64,000 nucleotides of DNA from Paraburkholderia fungorum (GCF_902833645.1 NZ_CADFGE010000012.1:124001-188000), one strand, 5' to 3'; positions 18,434-26,550 are shown, counted from the stretch's first letter. The notes: generated by a model from the sequence alone, not told the origin. Made by a program: numbers and translations.

Positions 18434-19945
18434 ATGGTCAATACTCCACAACTGCTTGCTGCCGTCGACCTCGGCTCGAACAGCTTCCGGCTGATCGTCG
18501 GCCGGGTAGAAGAAACCGATGCAGGCAGCCAGATCTATCAGGTCGACGCATTGCGCGAGCCGGTGCGTCTTGCCGCCGGTCTGTCGCGCGACAAGATGCT
18601 CGACCGCGCCTCGCAAGTGCGCGGCTGGGACGCGCTCAAGCGTTTCGGCGAGCGCTTGCGCGACTTTCATCCCGACCATGTGCGCGCCGTCGCCACCAAT
18701 ACGCTGCGCATCGCCAAGAACGCCAATGAGTTTCTCGGTGAGGCGCAAGCGGCACTCGGCTTCCCGATCGAAGTAATCGCCGGACGCGAGGAAGCGCGTC
18801 TGATTTATGCGGGCGCTGCACACTCCGTGCCTGCCAGCGCGGGCAAGCGTCTCGTGGTGGATATCGGCGGCGGTTCGACGGAATTCATCATCGGTTCGCA
18901 CTACACGCCGATCAAGATGGAGAGCCTGTATATCGGCTGCGTGAGCCACAGCCGCGCGTTTTTCCCGGCCGGCAATGTCGACGAATACACGATGCGCCAG
19001 GCTGAACTCGCCGCAAGCCGGGAAATTCAGATCATTTCCTCGGAGTACAAAAAAACCGGGTGGGAACAGGCCATTGGCTCGTCCGGCACCGCGCGGGCGC
19101 TCGCGGAACTGGTCGAGGCAAACGGCTTCAATGATCCGGGCATCACGCACGGTATCTCGCGCGGTGGGCTCGAGCGTCTCAAACGCGCGCTGATCAAGGC
19201 GGAGAACGTCAATCGTCTGAAGTTGATCGCGCTGAAGGCCGATCGCATTCCGGTGCTGGCAGGCGGTCTGTCGATCATGATCGCCGTGTTCGACGAACTC
19301 GGCGTGGATTACGTCGATACGACAGACGGCGCGCTGCGCCTCGGCGTGCTGTACGACTTGCTGGGCCGCGCGCAGCACGAGGACATGCGTACGCTGACGG
19401 TGGAAGGCTTCATGCGCCGTTATGGCGTGGACCGTGCGCAGGCCGGGCGTATCGGTGAACTTGCGGTGCGCTTTTACGACCAGTTTGCCGAGCCAGACGA
19501 GGAGCGGCGCGCCGAGAACCGCATGTTCCTCGGTTGGGCTGCGGCCTTGCACGAAATCGGCTTGTCGATTTCCCACAGCGCCTATCACAAGCATTCGGCC
19601 TATATCGCCAGCAACGCCGATATGCCGGGGTTTTCGCGCACCGATCAGGCGCGGCTTGCCGCGCTGGTGCTCGGTCACGCCGGCAAGCTCGGCAAGCTGT
19701 CGCAAACGCGCGAAGTGGAATGGCCGTTGTTGTTCTGTCTGCGGCTGGCAGCGCTGCTGTGCCGCCGGCGTGCGGATGTCGGCCTGCCGGGTATCGCGGT
19801 TGCGCAGGTCAACGGCGGTTATGAGGTGCGTTTGCCGAACGAATGGGTGGCTAACAATCCGCTGACCGATTACAGCCTGATCCAGGAGGCCGCGGAATGG
19901 GAGAAGGTTGGCATTCCGTATCGTGTGGTCTACACCGACGATTGA
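18434..19945 (+). CDS. ppx: Exopolyphosphatase (Ppx/GppA family)
   Basis: 503 residues. Ppx hydrolyses terminal phosphate from polyphosphate; close relatives act on pppGpp. The ASKHA-fold N-terminus AAVDLGSNSFRLIVGR and the second phosphate loop VVDIGGGSTEFIIGS near residue 145 are clear. The C-terminal HD-like region contains HEIGLSISHSAYHKHSAYI near 370. The ATG at 18434 (MVNTPQLLAAVDLGSNSF) gives the family N-terminus. It is divergent from ppk1, so synthesis and breakdown of polyphosphate share one control region. A terminator follows at 19965-19995. Confidence 0.95.
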   Translation: MVNTPQLLAAVDLGSNSFRLIVGRVEETDAGSQIYQVDALREPVRLAAGLSRDKMLDRASQVRGWDALKRFGERLRDFHPDHVRAVATNTLRIAKNANEFLGEAQAALGFPIEVIAGREEARLIYAGAAHSVPASAGKRLVVDIGGGSTEFIIGSHYTPIKMESLYIGCVSHSRAFFPAGNVDEYTMRQAELAASREIQIISSEYKKTGWEQAIGSSGTARALAELVEANGFNDPGITHGISRGGLERLKRALIKAENVNRLKLIALKADRIPVLAGGLSIMIAVFDELGVDYVDTTDGALRLGVLYDLLGRAQHEDMRTLTVEGFMRRYGVDRAQAGRIGELAVRFYDQFAEPDEERRAENRMFLGWAAALHEIGLSISHSAYHKHSAYIASNADMPGFSRTDQARLAALVLGHAGKLGKLSQTREVEWPLLFCLRLAALLCRRRADVGLPGIAVAQVNGGYEVRLPNEWVANNPLTDYSLIQEAAEWEKVGIPYRVVYTDD

Positions 19946-19964
19946 AATCGATGCGTTGTAAATG

Positions 19965-19995
19965 AAAAGCCCGGCGGATTCGCCGGGCTTTTTTT
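19965..19995. terminator. Bidirectional terminator after ppx
   Basis: The stem AAAAGCCCGGCG with CGCCGGGCTTTT around a 4-nt loop is followed by T7 on the plus strand. The A-run on the left gives a shorter T-run on the minus strand, so it can also serve olsB. Confidence 0.88.
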
Positions 19996-20061
19996 ATCTG
20001 CATCGTCAGCCGGCTGAAGCTGCCCGCTGGTGCGCGCGGGCTTGCTCGATGCTTATGATGC

Positions 20062-20874
20062 TTAGCGCGGCGAGGCGTCGCCGAGGAAGTGCCGTGCGTA
20101 ACGCGCGTTGATATCCGTGAGGCGCAACAGCGTCAGAAAGTCCGCGGTATTGAAGTCGGGATCCCATGCCGGCGCGCCGCAGATCTTCGCGCCGAGGCGC
20201 AGATAACCTTTCACGAGCGGCGGCGGTGCAACGTCGGCGCCGGTCTGCAGTTCTTCGACCGGCAACGGCGTATGCGCAAACGCGCGATATTCCGGCGCCG
20301 TCAGCGCGTTGTCGCGCAGCGAGCAGTAAAGATTCGCTGCGTAGTGGCCACCGTCGACCATCGCGACGCTCGCGCAACCGAGCATCGTCTCGTAGCTGTT
20401 GTGCTTCATGTAGGCGGCGAGGCCGGCCCACAGCGACATGATTACCGAGCCGCTGCGATAGTCCGGGTGCACGCAGGAGCGGCCCACTTCGACCATTTTC
20501 GCGCGCAGGTGCGTGAGACGCGATACGTCGAATTCGCTTTCCGCATACAGGCGCCCGATACGGGCGGCCTGGTGCGGCGGCAGTGCGCGATAGGTGCCGA
20601 CCACCTTCAGCGTGTCGAGATCGCGCACCAGCAGGTGATCGCAGTATGAGTCGAATGCATCGACGTCGAGGCCGGCCGGACCCGTCAGGCGCGCACCCAT
20701 TTCATCGGCGAATACACGGTAGCGCAGACGCTGGGCCTCGCGCAGTTCCTCGTCGGTGCGTGCCCATGTGACTTGCAGGCGATGCTGGGCGGTGACCGTC
20801 TCCTCGGCGCGCGGCAGACGGCGCGTTTCGAAGATGGAAGCCAGGGGCAGGGTGGGCGTCGGCAGTTCTCGCAT
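20062..20874 (-). CDS. olsB: OlsB-type L-ornithine N-alpha-acyltransferase (GNAT/hemolysin-like)
   Basis: 270 residues. OlsB transfers a 3-hydroxyacyl chain from acyl carrier protein to ornithine, the first step of ornithine-lipid synthesis; these are phosphorus-free membrane lipids. The protein has the acyltransferase core of this family: RLRYRVFADEMGARL near residue 55, the acidic FDSYCDHLLVRD, and EVGRSCVHPDYRSGSVIMSLWAGLAAYM near 130. The ATG at 20874 has AGGA upstream. No olsA lies nearby. Four GTCAC-like repeats in perfect 11-bp phase stand ahead of it, and it neighbours pst-pho-ppk-ppx, strongly suggesting phosphate control. A related acyltransferase of different substrate cannot be excluded from sequence reading alone. 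Confidence 0.85.
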   Translation of the reverse strand: MRELPTPTLPLASIFETRRLPRAEETVTAQHRLQVTWARTDEELREAQRLRYRVFADEMGARLTGPAGLDVDAFDSYCDHLLVRDLDTLKVVGTYRALPPHQAARIGRLYAESEFDVSRLTHLRAKMVEVGRSCVHPDYRSGSVIMSLWAGLAAYMKHNSYETMLGCASVAMVDGGHYAANLYCSLRDNALTAPEYRAFAHTPLPVEELQTGADVAPPPLVKGYLRLGAKICGAPAWDPDFNTADFLTLLRLTDINARYARHFLGDASPR

Positions 20875-20931
20875 GTGGCGTCCTGGTCGAAAAGAGGGGG
20901 ATTTCTTTTTTCGCCAATGTAGTAACGCCTG

Positions 20932-20971
20932 GTGACGCTCGCATGGCAAAGCCATGACGATTAGGTGACGG
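20932..20971 (-). promoter_or_regulatory. Four-repeat PhoB box upstream of olsB
   Basis: On the minus strand GTCAC, GTCAT, GCCAT and GTCAC occur with starts exactly 11 bp apart (plus-strand copies at 20965, 20954, 20943 and 20932). That is two tandem Pho boxes in register. A -10 candidate TACATT (20916-20921) lies 10 bp beyond the last repeat, the expected distance for a PhoB-dependent promoter. The olsB ATG is about 40 bp further on. Confidence 0.8.
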
Positions 20972-21055
20972 CCCGTAAGCTGCGTGCCCGCGGCTTGTAA
21001 TGTCGTGGGCCGCGCGGGTGGTGTTCGCGGTATGTGTTGTTTCCGCGCGACCGGC

Positions 21056-21514
21056 CTAGACCAGGTCCGGGCTCATCGCCGCGCGCAGCACGGCCTGGTC
21101 GTCGCCGTCGCGTTCACGGCTTTCTATCCACCAGAGGCCGGCTTTCTTCAGCGGCCAGCTCGCTTCGCTGTTGCCGAGCAGACGCGCCGCAACATGGCCG
21201 AGGGTCGGTTGATGGCCGACGATCACAACGGTCGGCGCAATGCCTTTTGACCAGCCGGCGGCCGTGAGCACGTCGTCCACGCTGGCGTTGGGCGCGAGTT
21301 CGCGCACCACGCGATACTGATCGCTCAAGGTTTCCGCCGTCTGCACCGTGCGCACGGCGGGACTCGCGAGGACGATGGCATCGTCGGGCAGGCGGGTGCG
21401 TAGCCATTTGGCGACGTTTTGCGCCTGTTTGCGGCCCTTCGTGGTCAGCGCACGGGCGAGATCGCTCGGGGCGAAATCTTCGGCTTCGGCGTGACGCCAG
21501 AGGATCAGATTCAT
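21056..21514 (-). CDS. sixA: Phosphohistidine phosphatase SixA-like protein
   Basis: 152 residues, a short histidine-phosphatase (phosphoglycerate-mutase fold) protein. The N-terminal RHG-type motif is LILWRHAEAED with the nucleophilic histidine at about residue 8. The second histidine lies in VIVGHQPTLGHVAARL near 105. SixA removes phosphate from phosphohistidine residues of HPt or PTS proteins. The ATG at 21514 follows AAGGAG; an in-frame upstream extension was rejected. It is on the same strand as olsB and upstream of it, but the 181-bp gap with a Pho promoter argues against one simple operon. Confidence 0.9.
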   Translation of the reverse strand: MNLILWRHAEAEDFAPSDLARALTTKGRKQAQNVAKWLRTRLPDDAIVLASPAVRTVQTAETLSDQYRVVRELAPNASVDDVLTAAGWSKGIAPTVVIVGHQPTLGHVAARLLGNSEASWPLKKAGLWWIESRERDGDDQAVLRAAMSPDLV

Positions 21515-21718
21515 GCGTGTCTCCTTGACGCTGGTTGCGGCGTGAATAGCGGCGCCGGATATCAATCACTGTCGCATGCGCGCTCGTGAGGGCGCAAGGC
21601 GGTGGCGCGGGTGAGGACGGGTGAGGAGTATCGGTGCGGGCGTATGCCGCCGTCGGCGGCTATAAGGATGCGAGCATGAGGCAGCAAATGCCCCTAGGCC
21701 CTGGGTTCTACCGGACGC

Positions 21719-21759
21719 CAAAAAGCAAAAACCCGCGAAGCCGGAGGCGACGCGGGTTT
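21719..21759 (-). terminator. Terminator after tRNA-Pro
   Basis: On the minus strand AAACCCGCG and CGCGGGTTT form a 9-bp stem (21751-21759 with 21729-21737) followed by a T-rich tract (complement of 21719-21730). It starts 16 nt after the tRNA 3' end. Confidence 0.8.
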
Positions 21760-21774
21760 CGTACTGCTTTTTCG

Positions 21775-21851
21775 TGGTCGGAGCGAAAGGATTCGAACCT
21801 TCGACCCTCTGATCCCAAATCAGATGCGCTACCAGGCTGCGCTACGCTCCG
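21775..21851 (-). tRNA. tRNA-Pro(TGG)
   Basis: A full cloverleaf on the minus strand. The 5' acceptor CGGAGCG (21845-21851) pairs with CGCTCCG, followed by A and an encoded CCA at 21775-21777. The anticodon stem TCTGA/TCAGA encloses loop TTTGGGA, giving anticodon UGG. The T arm contains GGTTCGAATCC. 77 nt including CCA. Confidence 0.95.
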
Positions 21852-21946
21852 ACGAATCCGAGATTCTACGTGGCATTAGGTGCCAGAGTCAACCACGAAT
21901 TGCGCCGGAGTGAAAAAAGGCCTCGCCGTCGACGAAGTTTGTCCTC

Positions 21947-22120
21947 TCAGTGCCGGCGGCGCATCCAGTGAGGCATGTGCTGGTGCGCGATCCAGTGGTG
22001 CAGGAAGCCTTCGCCGTCGTGTTCGCGTCTGTAGGTCCTCGCTTCGAAAATCGACAGGGCGAGCAACACGAGCAGACCTATTGCAAGTCCGATCAGACCT
22101 GCGATCGATTCAGCGTCCAT
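21947..22120 (-). CDS. Small single-pass membrane protein, 57 residues
   Basis: The frame reads MDAESIAGLIGLAIGLLVLL then ALSIFEARTY and a charged, His- and Trp-rich tail (HHWIAHQHMPHWMRRRH). One strong membrane segment spans about residues 6-26. TAGGAGA lies 7 nt before the ATG, a good ribosome site. The His/Trp-rich C-terminus is unusual and might bind metal or lipid, but that is speculation. I do not recognise a family. It sits just beyond tRNA-Pro and reads away from the small lipoprotein at 22276. Confidence 0.65.
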   Translation of the reverse strand: MDAESIAGLIGLAIGLLVLLALSIFEARTYRREHDGEGFLHHWIAHQHMPHWMRRRH

Positions 22121-22275
22121 GGCAGTCTCCTATGACACGCAACTGTGCCTTTATAGTAGGTCACGCGTAACAAAATGGGAGGTGGGAGACTGCTTACGGC
22201 GACTTCGTCGGACGCGAATTGCAGGTAGACTCTCGGCGCTTCATTGCCGTTATCGTCATTCTGTATCGAGAGTCT

Positions 22276-22437
22276 ATGAACCGCGTTTTATCGATTGCGT
22301 TGATGCTGGCTGCCGGACTCGCCGGCTGTGCCAACGATGTTTCCGGGCATCATGGCGGCCCGCCGCCGAAAGATCCCGTCGATTACCACGGCGTACCTAC
22401 CGACGACCGCCCGCCTGTGATAGCGCCAGCGCCCTGA
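22276..22437 (+). CDS. Small proline-rich lipoprotein, 53 residues
   Basis: MNRVLSIALMLAAGLAGC is a short lipoprotein signal with lipobox LAGC and the acylated Cys at residue 18. The mature part of only 36 residues is Pro/Asp/His-rich (GHHGGPPPKDPVDYHGVPTD) and ends APAP. Function unknown. A hairpin with a 12-bp stem (22461-22472 with 22479-22490) follows, without a good T-run. The ATG at 22276 is chosen because it starts the signal peptide; upstream in-frame residues are not signal-like. Confidence 0.7.
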   Translation: MNRVLSIALMLAAGLAGCANDVSGHHGGPPPKDPVDYHGVPTDDRPPVIAPAP

Positions 22438-22712
22438 GAGCGCCTGCTGGTAACAAAAGCGAAGCGCCGGCGCGGGCACGCCGGTGCTTCTGACCCGCGC
22501 AGACTGTATGCGCGGAGAGCGCGGGCTGCAGTCATTCTAGGGCGCGGTGTGCGCGCGATATGTGTGCGCTTGTTTCAAGCCGTAAATAACCGTGTACGGC
22601 GTTGCGGGAATGAACGCATGGCGTGTCGTTCATCCGCCGCGGAGGGACCTCGACGTGCGCGTTCCTAAGACAAAACCATGCACCGTCGGCACGCCGGACC
22701 CTGAAACAAAGC

Positions 22713-24101
22713 TCACGCGGCGACGCCTGCCATGCCGCGTACAACGCCGGGCAGGAAGCGCGCAAGCGTGAGGCCGCGCGCCGCCATGAAGATCAGCATG
22801 GCGGCCCACAAACCGTGGTTGCCGTATAGCGCCAGCAAGGCCCACGAAGCCACGACGAACACCGCAAACGACAGCATCATCGATATCATCAGTTCATGCG
22901 TGCGCGTGGCGCCGATGAACACGCCGTCGAGCAGAAATCCCCAGACGGAGATCACCGGCAACAGCGCAGCCCACGGCAGATAGGTTTCGGCCGTGGCACG
23001 CACCGCTGCCTGATTGGTCAGGCCGCCGATGATCCATGATCCCGCGCCCCAGTACACCAGCGAGAAGCCCAGTGCGCCGAGGGCGGACGACAGCGCCGTC
23101 ACCCTGACGGCCTGCGCGAAAGCGTGCCGGTCGCGCGCGCCGATCGCAGCGCCTACCAGTGCTTCGGCGGCGTGCGCGAAGCCATCGAGTCCATAGGCCA
23201 TGAAGGTCTGAAAGTTGAGCAGCAGCGCGTTGGCGGCAAGCGTGACGTCACCCTGCCTCGCACCGAGATGCGCGAACCAGCCGAACGACGAAAGCAGGCA
23301 GAGCGTGCGCACAAAGATATCGCGATTCAGCACGACGAGACGTTTGAGCGCGGCAGTGTCGAAGAGGGCGGCGCGGTCCAGCGCGGGCAGGCCACGCGGT
23401 CTGCCGTGCCACAACAATGCAGCGCTGAGGATGAAGCCGAGCGCATCGGCCGTAGCCGTGGCCGCGCCGATGCCGGCCACACCCCAGTCGAATACGTACA
23501 CGTACAGCAGCACCGCTGCGATATTCACGCTGTTGATAAAGACCTGCGACAGGAGCGCGAGCCGAACTTTCTGCGTGCCGAGCAGCCAGCCGAGCGCCAC
23601 ATAATTGCCGAGCGCGAGCGGCGCGGCCCAGATGCGAGCGTGACAGTAGATTTGCGCGTGGCGTTGCACCGCGTCGCTGCCGCCGATCGCGCGCAACGCG
23701 TAGCCTATCAGCGGCATTTGCAGCAGAAGCACCGCTGCACCGATTACTGCCGCGAGCAACAGCGCGCGTACGACGGTGTTGCGCAATTCGGCATGGTCGC
23801 CCGCGCCGTGCGCTTGCGCGACGAGGCCGGTGGTGCCCATGCGCAGGAAGCCGAAGCCCCAGAACACGAAGTTGAAGAACAGACCGCCAAGGGCCACGCC
23901 GCCAAGATAGGAAGCGCCGTTCAGATGGCCGGCAACGGCGGTGTCGACCGCGCCGAGAATCGGCTGCGTCAGATTGGCGAGGACGATGGGGAACGCCAGC
24001 GTCAGCACCCGGCGGTGCCAGCGCACCGGAACCGCGGGTGGCGTCGCGGCCGCGCCGCCCGCCAGGGGGACTTCGTTCGGGGCCTGCGCCGGGTCGCTCA
24101 A
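22713..24101 (-). CDS. MATE-family multidrug/toxin exporter (DinF-like)
   Basis: About 462 residues with roughly twelve membrane segments in two MatE halves. The first begins LAFPIVLANLTQPILGAVDTAV near residue 35; the second contains LLSSFGWFAHLGARQGDVTLAANALL near 270. Such proteins export drugs or metabolites using a sodium or proton gradient. The start appears to be TTG at 24101 with AGGA upstream, and it overlaps the stop of the DUF2288 gene as TTGA, so the two are translationally coupled. The substrate is unknown; the DinF-type assignment comes from overall similarity. Confidence 0.9.
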   Translation of the reverse strand: MSDPAQAPNEVPLAGGAAATPPAVPVRWHRRVLTLAFPIVLANLTQPILGAVDTAVAGHLNGASYLGGVALGGLFFNFVFWGFGFLRMGTTGLVAQAHGAGDHAELRNTVVRALLLAAVIGAAVLLLQMPLIGYALRAIGGSDAVQRHAQIYCHARIWAAPLALGNYVALGWLLGTQKVRLALLSQVFINSVNIAAVLLYVYVFDWGVAGIGAATATADALGFILSAALLWHGRPRGLPALDRAALFDTAALKRLVVLNRDIFVRTLCLLSSFGWFAHLGARQGDVTLAANALLLNFQTFMAYGLDGFAHAAEALVGAAIGARDRHAFAQAVRVTALSSALGALGFSLVYWGAGSWIIGGLTNQAAVRATAETYLPWAALLPVISVWGFLLDGVFIGATRTHELMISMMLSFAVFVVASWALLALYGNHGLWAAMLIFMAARGLTLARFLPGVVRGMAGVAA

Positions 24102-24406
24102 TTACGTTCCTGCACGCATACCCATGGCGAGACGACCACGGCCCACAGATCGGGATCGCGCGCCGCGAAATCGGCGGCGGTTTCCGCCTGCACACGCTCG
24201 ACGAGGCCGGCCGACAGCCATTGCGTGACTTGTGTGGTGTCGTCGCTGGCAATGGCCTCCGCGACGCTCACCAGATCGATATCGCGCGCAACGCGCAGCA
24301 GTATGCCGCGCGCAAAAAAGCGTTCGAGTTCGACCCAGCCGATCCTGGCGGTTTCGGCGAGCAGCTTGGCATACAGCGGGCTATGAGTGGCGTCGTTGGA
24401 AGTCAT
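24098..24406 (-). CDS. DUF2288-family protein
   Basis: 102 residues, soluble. It matches the DUF2288 pattern of an N-terminal PLYAKLLAETARIGWVELERFFARG followed by D-x-D/V-x-V-A-x-A and a C-terminal W-V-V-V-x-P-W-V strand. Function unknown. It is the first gene of a two-gene unit with the MATE exporter and overlaps it by 4 nt. Confidence 0.82.
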   Translation of the reverse strand: MTSNDATHSPLYAKLLAETARIGWVELERFFARGILLRVARDIDLVSVAEAIASDDTTQVTQWLSAGLVERVQAETAADFAARDPDLWAVVVSPWVCVQERN

Positions 24407-24514
24407 CGTAAGTGGGTTCTGACGGGGCCGTTACTATAAACCATCGGCACGGGTCGCCAGGGCGGCGCGCGTTCCGGTACGCTTGAGGTCTTTCGAAAAT
24501 CATTTTGAACCTTC

Positions 24515-25243
24515 ATGTCACTGGATTCAACGGCGCCGGCTTCGGACGCACAAGCTCACGGGTTGGTTGGCGTCACACTCACGCGCGCCGACGTGGAACG
24601 CCTTATCGCTGCGAGCGCCGCGGGGACTAAAGAGCCGCTCCATTTCACGGATTGCGATTTCGAAGGCGCCGATCTGTCGCGACTCGATCTGCGCGGCGCC
24701 GAATTTCATCGCTGCACGATTGTCGAGACGTCATTTTTCGGCGCGCTGCTGTCCCACACCCGCTGGGTCCGGTGTCGTGGCCGCGAGGCGGATTTTGCGT
24801 CGGCCGATCTGGTCGACGCGGCGTTTCAGTCGAGCGACCTGAACAACACCAGTTGGCGGCGCACCAAGCTTGCCTCGGCGTCGTTTCACAGTTGCAAGCT
24901 GACTGGCGCCAACTTCGAAGCCTGTACGGCGCTCGGTTTGAGCTTCGTCGAAACCTTGCTGGTGGGGGCGCATTTGCGCGGCCTGTCGTTTCGCAAGGCC
25001 ACGCTGCAGCAACTCGATTTCTCCGATGCCGATCTGGCCGGTGTCGACTTCCGCGAGGCGATTTTCGACGGCGGCAGCCTGAAAGATGCGCATCTGAAAG
25101 GTGCGCGTTTTGACGGTGCGGACCTGCGCGAGGCTGACCTGAGCGGCGTGCGGCTCGTCGATGCGGCGCTTTTCAAAGGCGCGACGATTTCGCATCAGCA
25201 GGCGGCGGTGCTGGTGACCGAACTGGGCCTGCGTGTCATGTGA
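24515..25243 (+). CDS. Pentapeptide-repeat protein
   Basis: 242 residues. From about residue 45 to 225 the protein is built of A(D/N)LXX repeats: FEGADLSRLDLRGAEF, then FASADLVDAAF, then LDFSDADLAGVDFREAIF, LKGARFDGADLREADL and others. These fold as a right-handed quadrilateral beta-helix. There is no signal peptide and no membrane segment. Some relatives mimic DNA and protect gyrase (Qnr, MfpA); others have no known role. The central repeats (about 85-150) are less regular. It is divergent from the DUF2288-MATE pair. Confidence 0.88.
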   Translation: MSLDSTAPASDAQAHGLVGVTLTRADVERLIAASAAGTKEPLHFTDCDFEGADLSRLDLRGAEFHRCTIVETSFFGALLSHTRWVRCRGREADFASADLVDAAFQSSDLNNTSWRRTKLASASFHSCKLTGANFEACTALGLSFVETLLVGAHLRGLSFRKATLQQLDFSDADLAGVDFREAIFDGGSLKDAHLKGARFDGADLREADLSGVRLVDAALFKGATISHQQAAVLVTELGLRVM

Positions 25244-25358
25244 TCGCCAGTTCGAGTTGGCTGGGTTTAGCCATTCGGCCAGCTTGAACGAATGGCGACT
25301 CGCGCCTATCATCCGATTTATCGATTCATTAACCGCGGCTGATTTTAAGCTTTGCGAT
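25244..25358. other. Start of the gene-free stretch 25244-25942
   Basis: The whole stretch of about 700 bp is clearly AT-richer than its surroundings and has no convincing gene. Open frames in it lack ribosome sites or run through a terminator. It contains a good sigma70-like promoter (25359-25387), a second weaker one (25749-25777) and a strong terminator (25833-25861), each listed separately. Confidence 0.6.
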
Positions 25359-25387
25359 TTGTCAGTTGATCTGACAATTATTTTAAT
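25359..25387 (+). promoter_or_regulatory. Orphan sigma70-type promoter with internal palindrome
   Basis: -35 TTGTCA (25359-25364), 17-bp spacer, -10 TTTAAT (25382-25387): each hexamer matches consensus at five of six positions with ideal spacing. The spacer overlaps the palindrome GTCAG-N5-CTGAC (25361-25375), which could be an operator. No recognisable gene follows before the terminator at 25833. Confidence 0.6.
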
Positions 25388-25783
25388 ATATTCGCCGTTC
25401 GCGAATGCGTTGGGCGGAAGGCGACTCTTTATTCGATCGCCCGATATTCACTAATAGATCAGTATGGTGCGTTGGCGCACCAAAGGTTCGCAAGGCATAA
25501 AGCGTCCGGATCATACTGGGCGCGGCACGCGGGAATCGGGGAATGGCTTTCGTCAGGCCTTTCCGGTGCAGTGCGGGCAGATGATTGATTCATAAGGCAT
25601 TGCGGCAACGCGTGGGTTTTTCGTGTTGCCGTTTGCGTGCCGTTTCGTCCGCAATGGATCTGGGTATTCAGCTCGCTTATTTCCGACATTTTCATTCACA
25701 TAATGCGGATTCCGTACGCCGCGTCACATTTTCAGTGCAATTAATAGATTGCGCTTGTAAAAGCAGGTTGTTAGATTCCGTTT

Positions 25784-25861
25784 TGGCGCATGGTGAACCG
25801 GTCCTTTGCCGATATGCGCCGAACCCCCGTTCGCCCGGCCTCGTGCCGGGCTTTTTTTTTT
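25784..25861 (+). ncRNA. Candidate small RNA (about 78 nt)
   Basis: A 5' stem GGCGCAT (25785-25791) pairs with ATGCGCC (25814-25820) across a 22-nt loop. A short GAAC-CCCC-GTTC element (25821-25832) follows, then a terminator hairpin with ten Ts. A -10-like TAGATT (25772-25777) with TTGCGC 17 bp upstream could start it near 25784; alternatively it is the 3' end of a longer transcript from 25394. The stem-linker-terminator-U-tract layout resembles Hfq-bound sRNAs. This is a prediction from structure only. Confidence 0.4.
25833..25861 (+). terminator. Strong orphan intrinsic terminator
   Basis: GCCCGGC (25833-25839) pairs with GCCGGGC (25845-25851) around a 5-nt loop, followed by ten consecutive Ts. 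No annotated gene lies upstream on this strand for about 590 bp. Confidence 0.88.
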
Positions 25862-25942
25862 GCCTGGTCACAGCCGTTTCAAGCCGGCGTCACCACGAAT
25901 TCACACGTGGCACGGATCATTGAAAATTACTTTTCGCTTTCA

Positions 25943-26062
25943 ATGATCATGGCCTGGTTGACCATCTTCCTCGGCATCTGGCCGATTGCGCTCGGTCTGC
26001 TGTTCGCATTCGCCGCGCGCATCGACCCGCGTTCCGGACGCTGGCGGCGCCGCTCGCGCTAG
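25943..26062 (+). CDS. Possible small membrane protein, 39 residues
   Basis: MIMAWLTIFLGIWPIALGLL continues LFAFAARIDP and ends with a basic tail RSGRWRRRSR: one membrane helix with positive-inside character. There is no clear ribosome site ahead of the ATG, so translation is uncertain. Longer in-frame versions would start inside or before the terminator and are unlikely. Confidence 0.35.
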   Translation: MIMAWLTIFLGIWPIALGLLFAFAARIDPRSGRWRRRSR

Positions 26063-26099
26063 CGTCGCGCCCTGTCCGTTATTGGGTTTTGTCTCGCCT

Positions 26100-26426
26100 T
26101 CACTGCTTGCAGCGAATCACCATCGAGCGGTTTTTGACGTTCGCTCCGAAAATTCCGCCGACCGTACCGCCCGAGGTAGCGCCGTTGTCGACGTCTTTCG
26201 AAATGACGTCGTAGCCATAGTTGCCGCAGACCTGGCCGGCGCGCTGATAGCACTCGGCCCAACTGGAGCTCGCGTCGCTGCCGCTGCAGTTGATCGCAAA
26301 GCCCGTGTCGCCGCTCGGCAAGTAAGTCATCGTGGTCGTGCTGGAGCAGCCGCCGAGGCTGCCGAGGGTCAGCAGACCGAGGCTGATCGCCGCGGCCGTT
26401 GTAAAGGACGCGAGTGCGCTCTTCAT
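26100..26426 (-). CDS. Small lipoprotein with four cysteines, unknown function
   Basis: 108 residues. MKSALASFTTAAAISLGLLT plus lipobox LGGC puts the lipidated Cys at residue 27. The mature part has a Ser/Thr-rich linker, then a compact domain with four cysteines (NCSG, ECYQ, VCGN, RCKQ), which could form two disulfides, and a Gly-rich stretch GGTVGGIFGANV. The end pattern SMVIRC-K is typical of a Burkholderiales lipoprotein family of unknown role. AAGGAA precedes the ATG. Confidence 0.8.
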   Translation of the reverse strand: MKSALASFTTAAAISLGLLTLGSLGGCSSTTTMTYLPSGDTGFAINCSGSDASSSWAECYQRAGQVCGNYGYDVISKDVDNGATSGGTVGGIFGANVKNRSMVIRCKQ

Positions 26427-26550
26427 TGCAGGTTCCTTACAGGTGACGGGGAGGACGTGGCCGAGGCCACGTCATGCATAGGATGGAGCGTGTTACAGCG
26501 TGCCCGGTTCCCTCGACGGTTGCAGGGCGCGTGCCTGACGCAGCGGACGG

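Noticed and set aside
21775..21851. tRNA-Pro as an integration site for a genomic island
   Set aside because: No integrase, no direct repeat of the tRNA 3' end and ordinary neighbours on both sides.
25585..25923. 112-residue open frame in the AT-rich gap
   Set aside because: It runs through the strong terminator, lacks a ribosome site and has no coding character.
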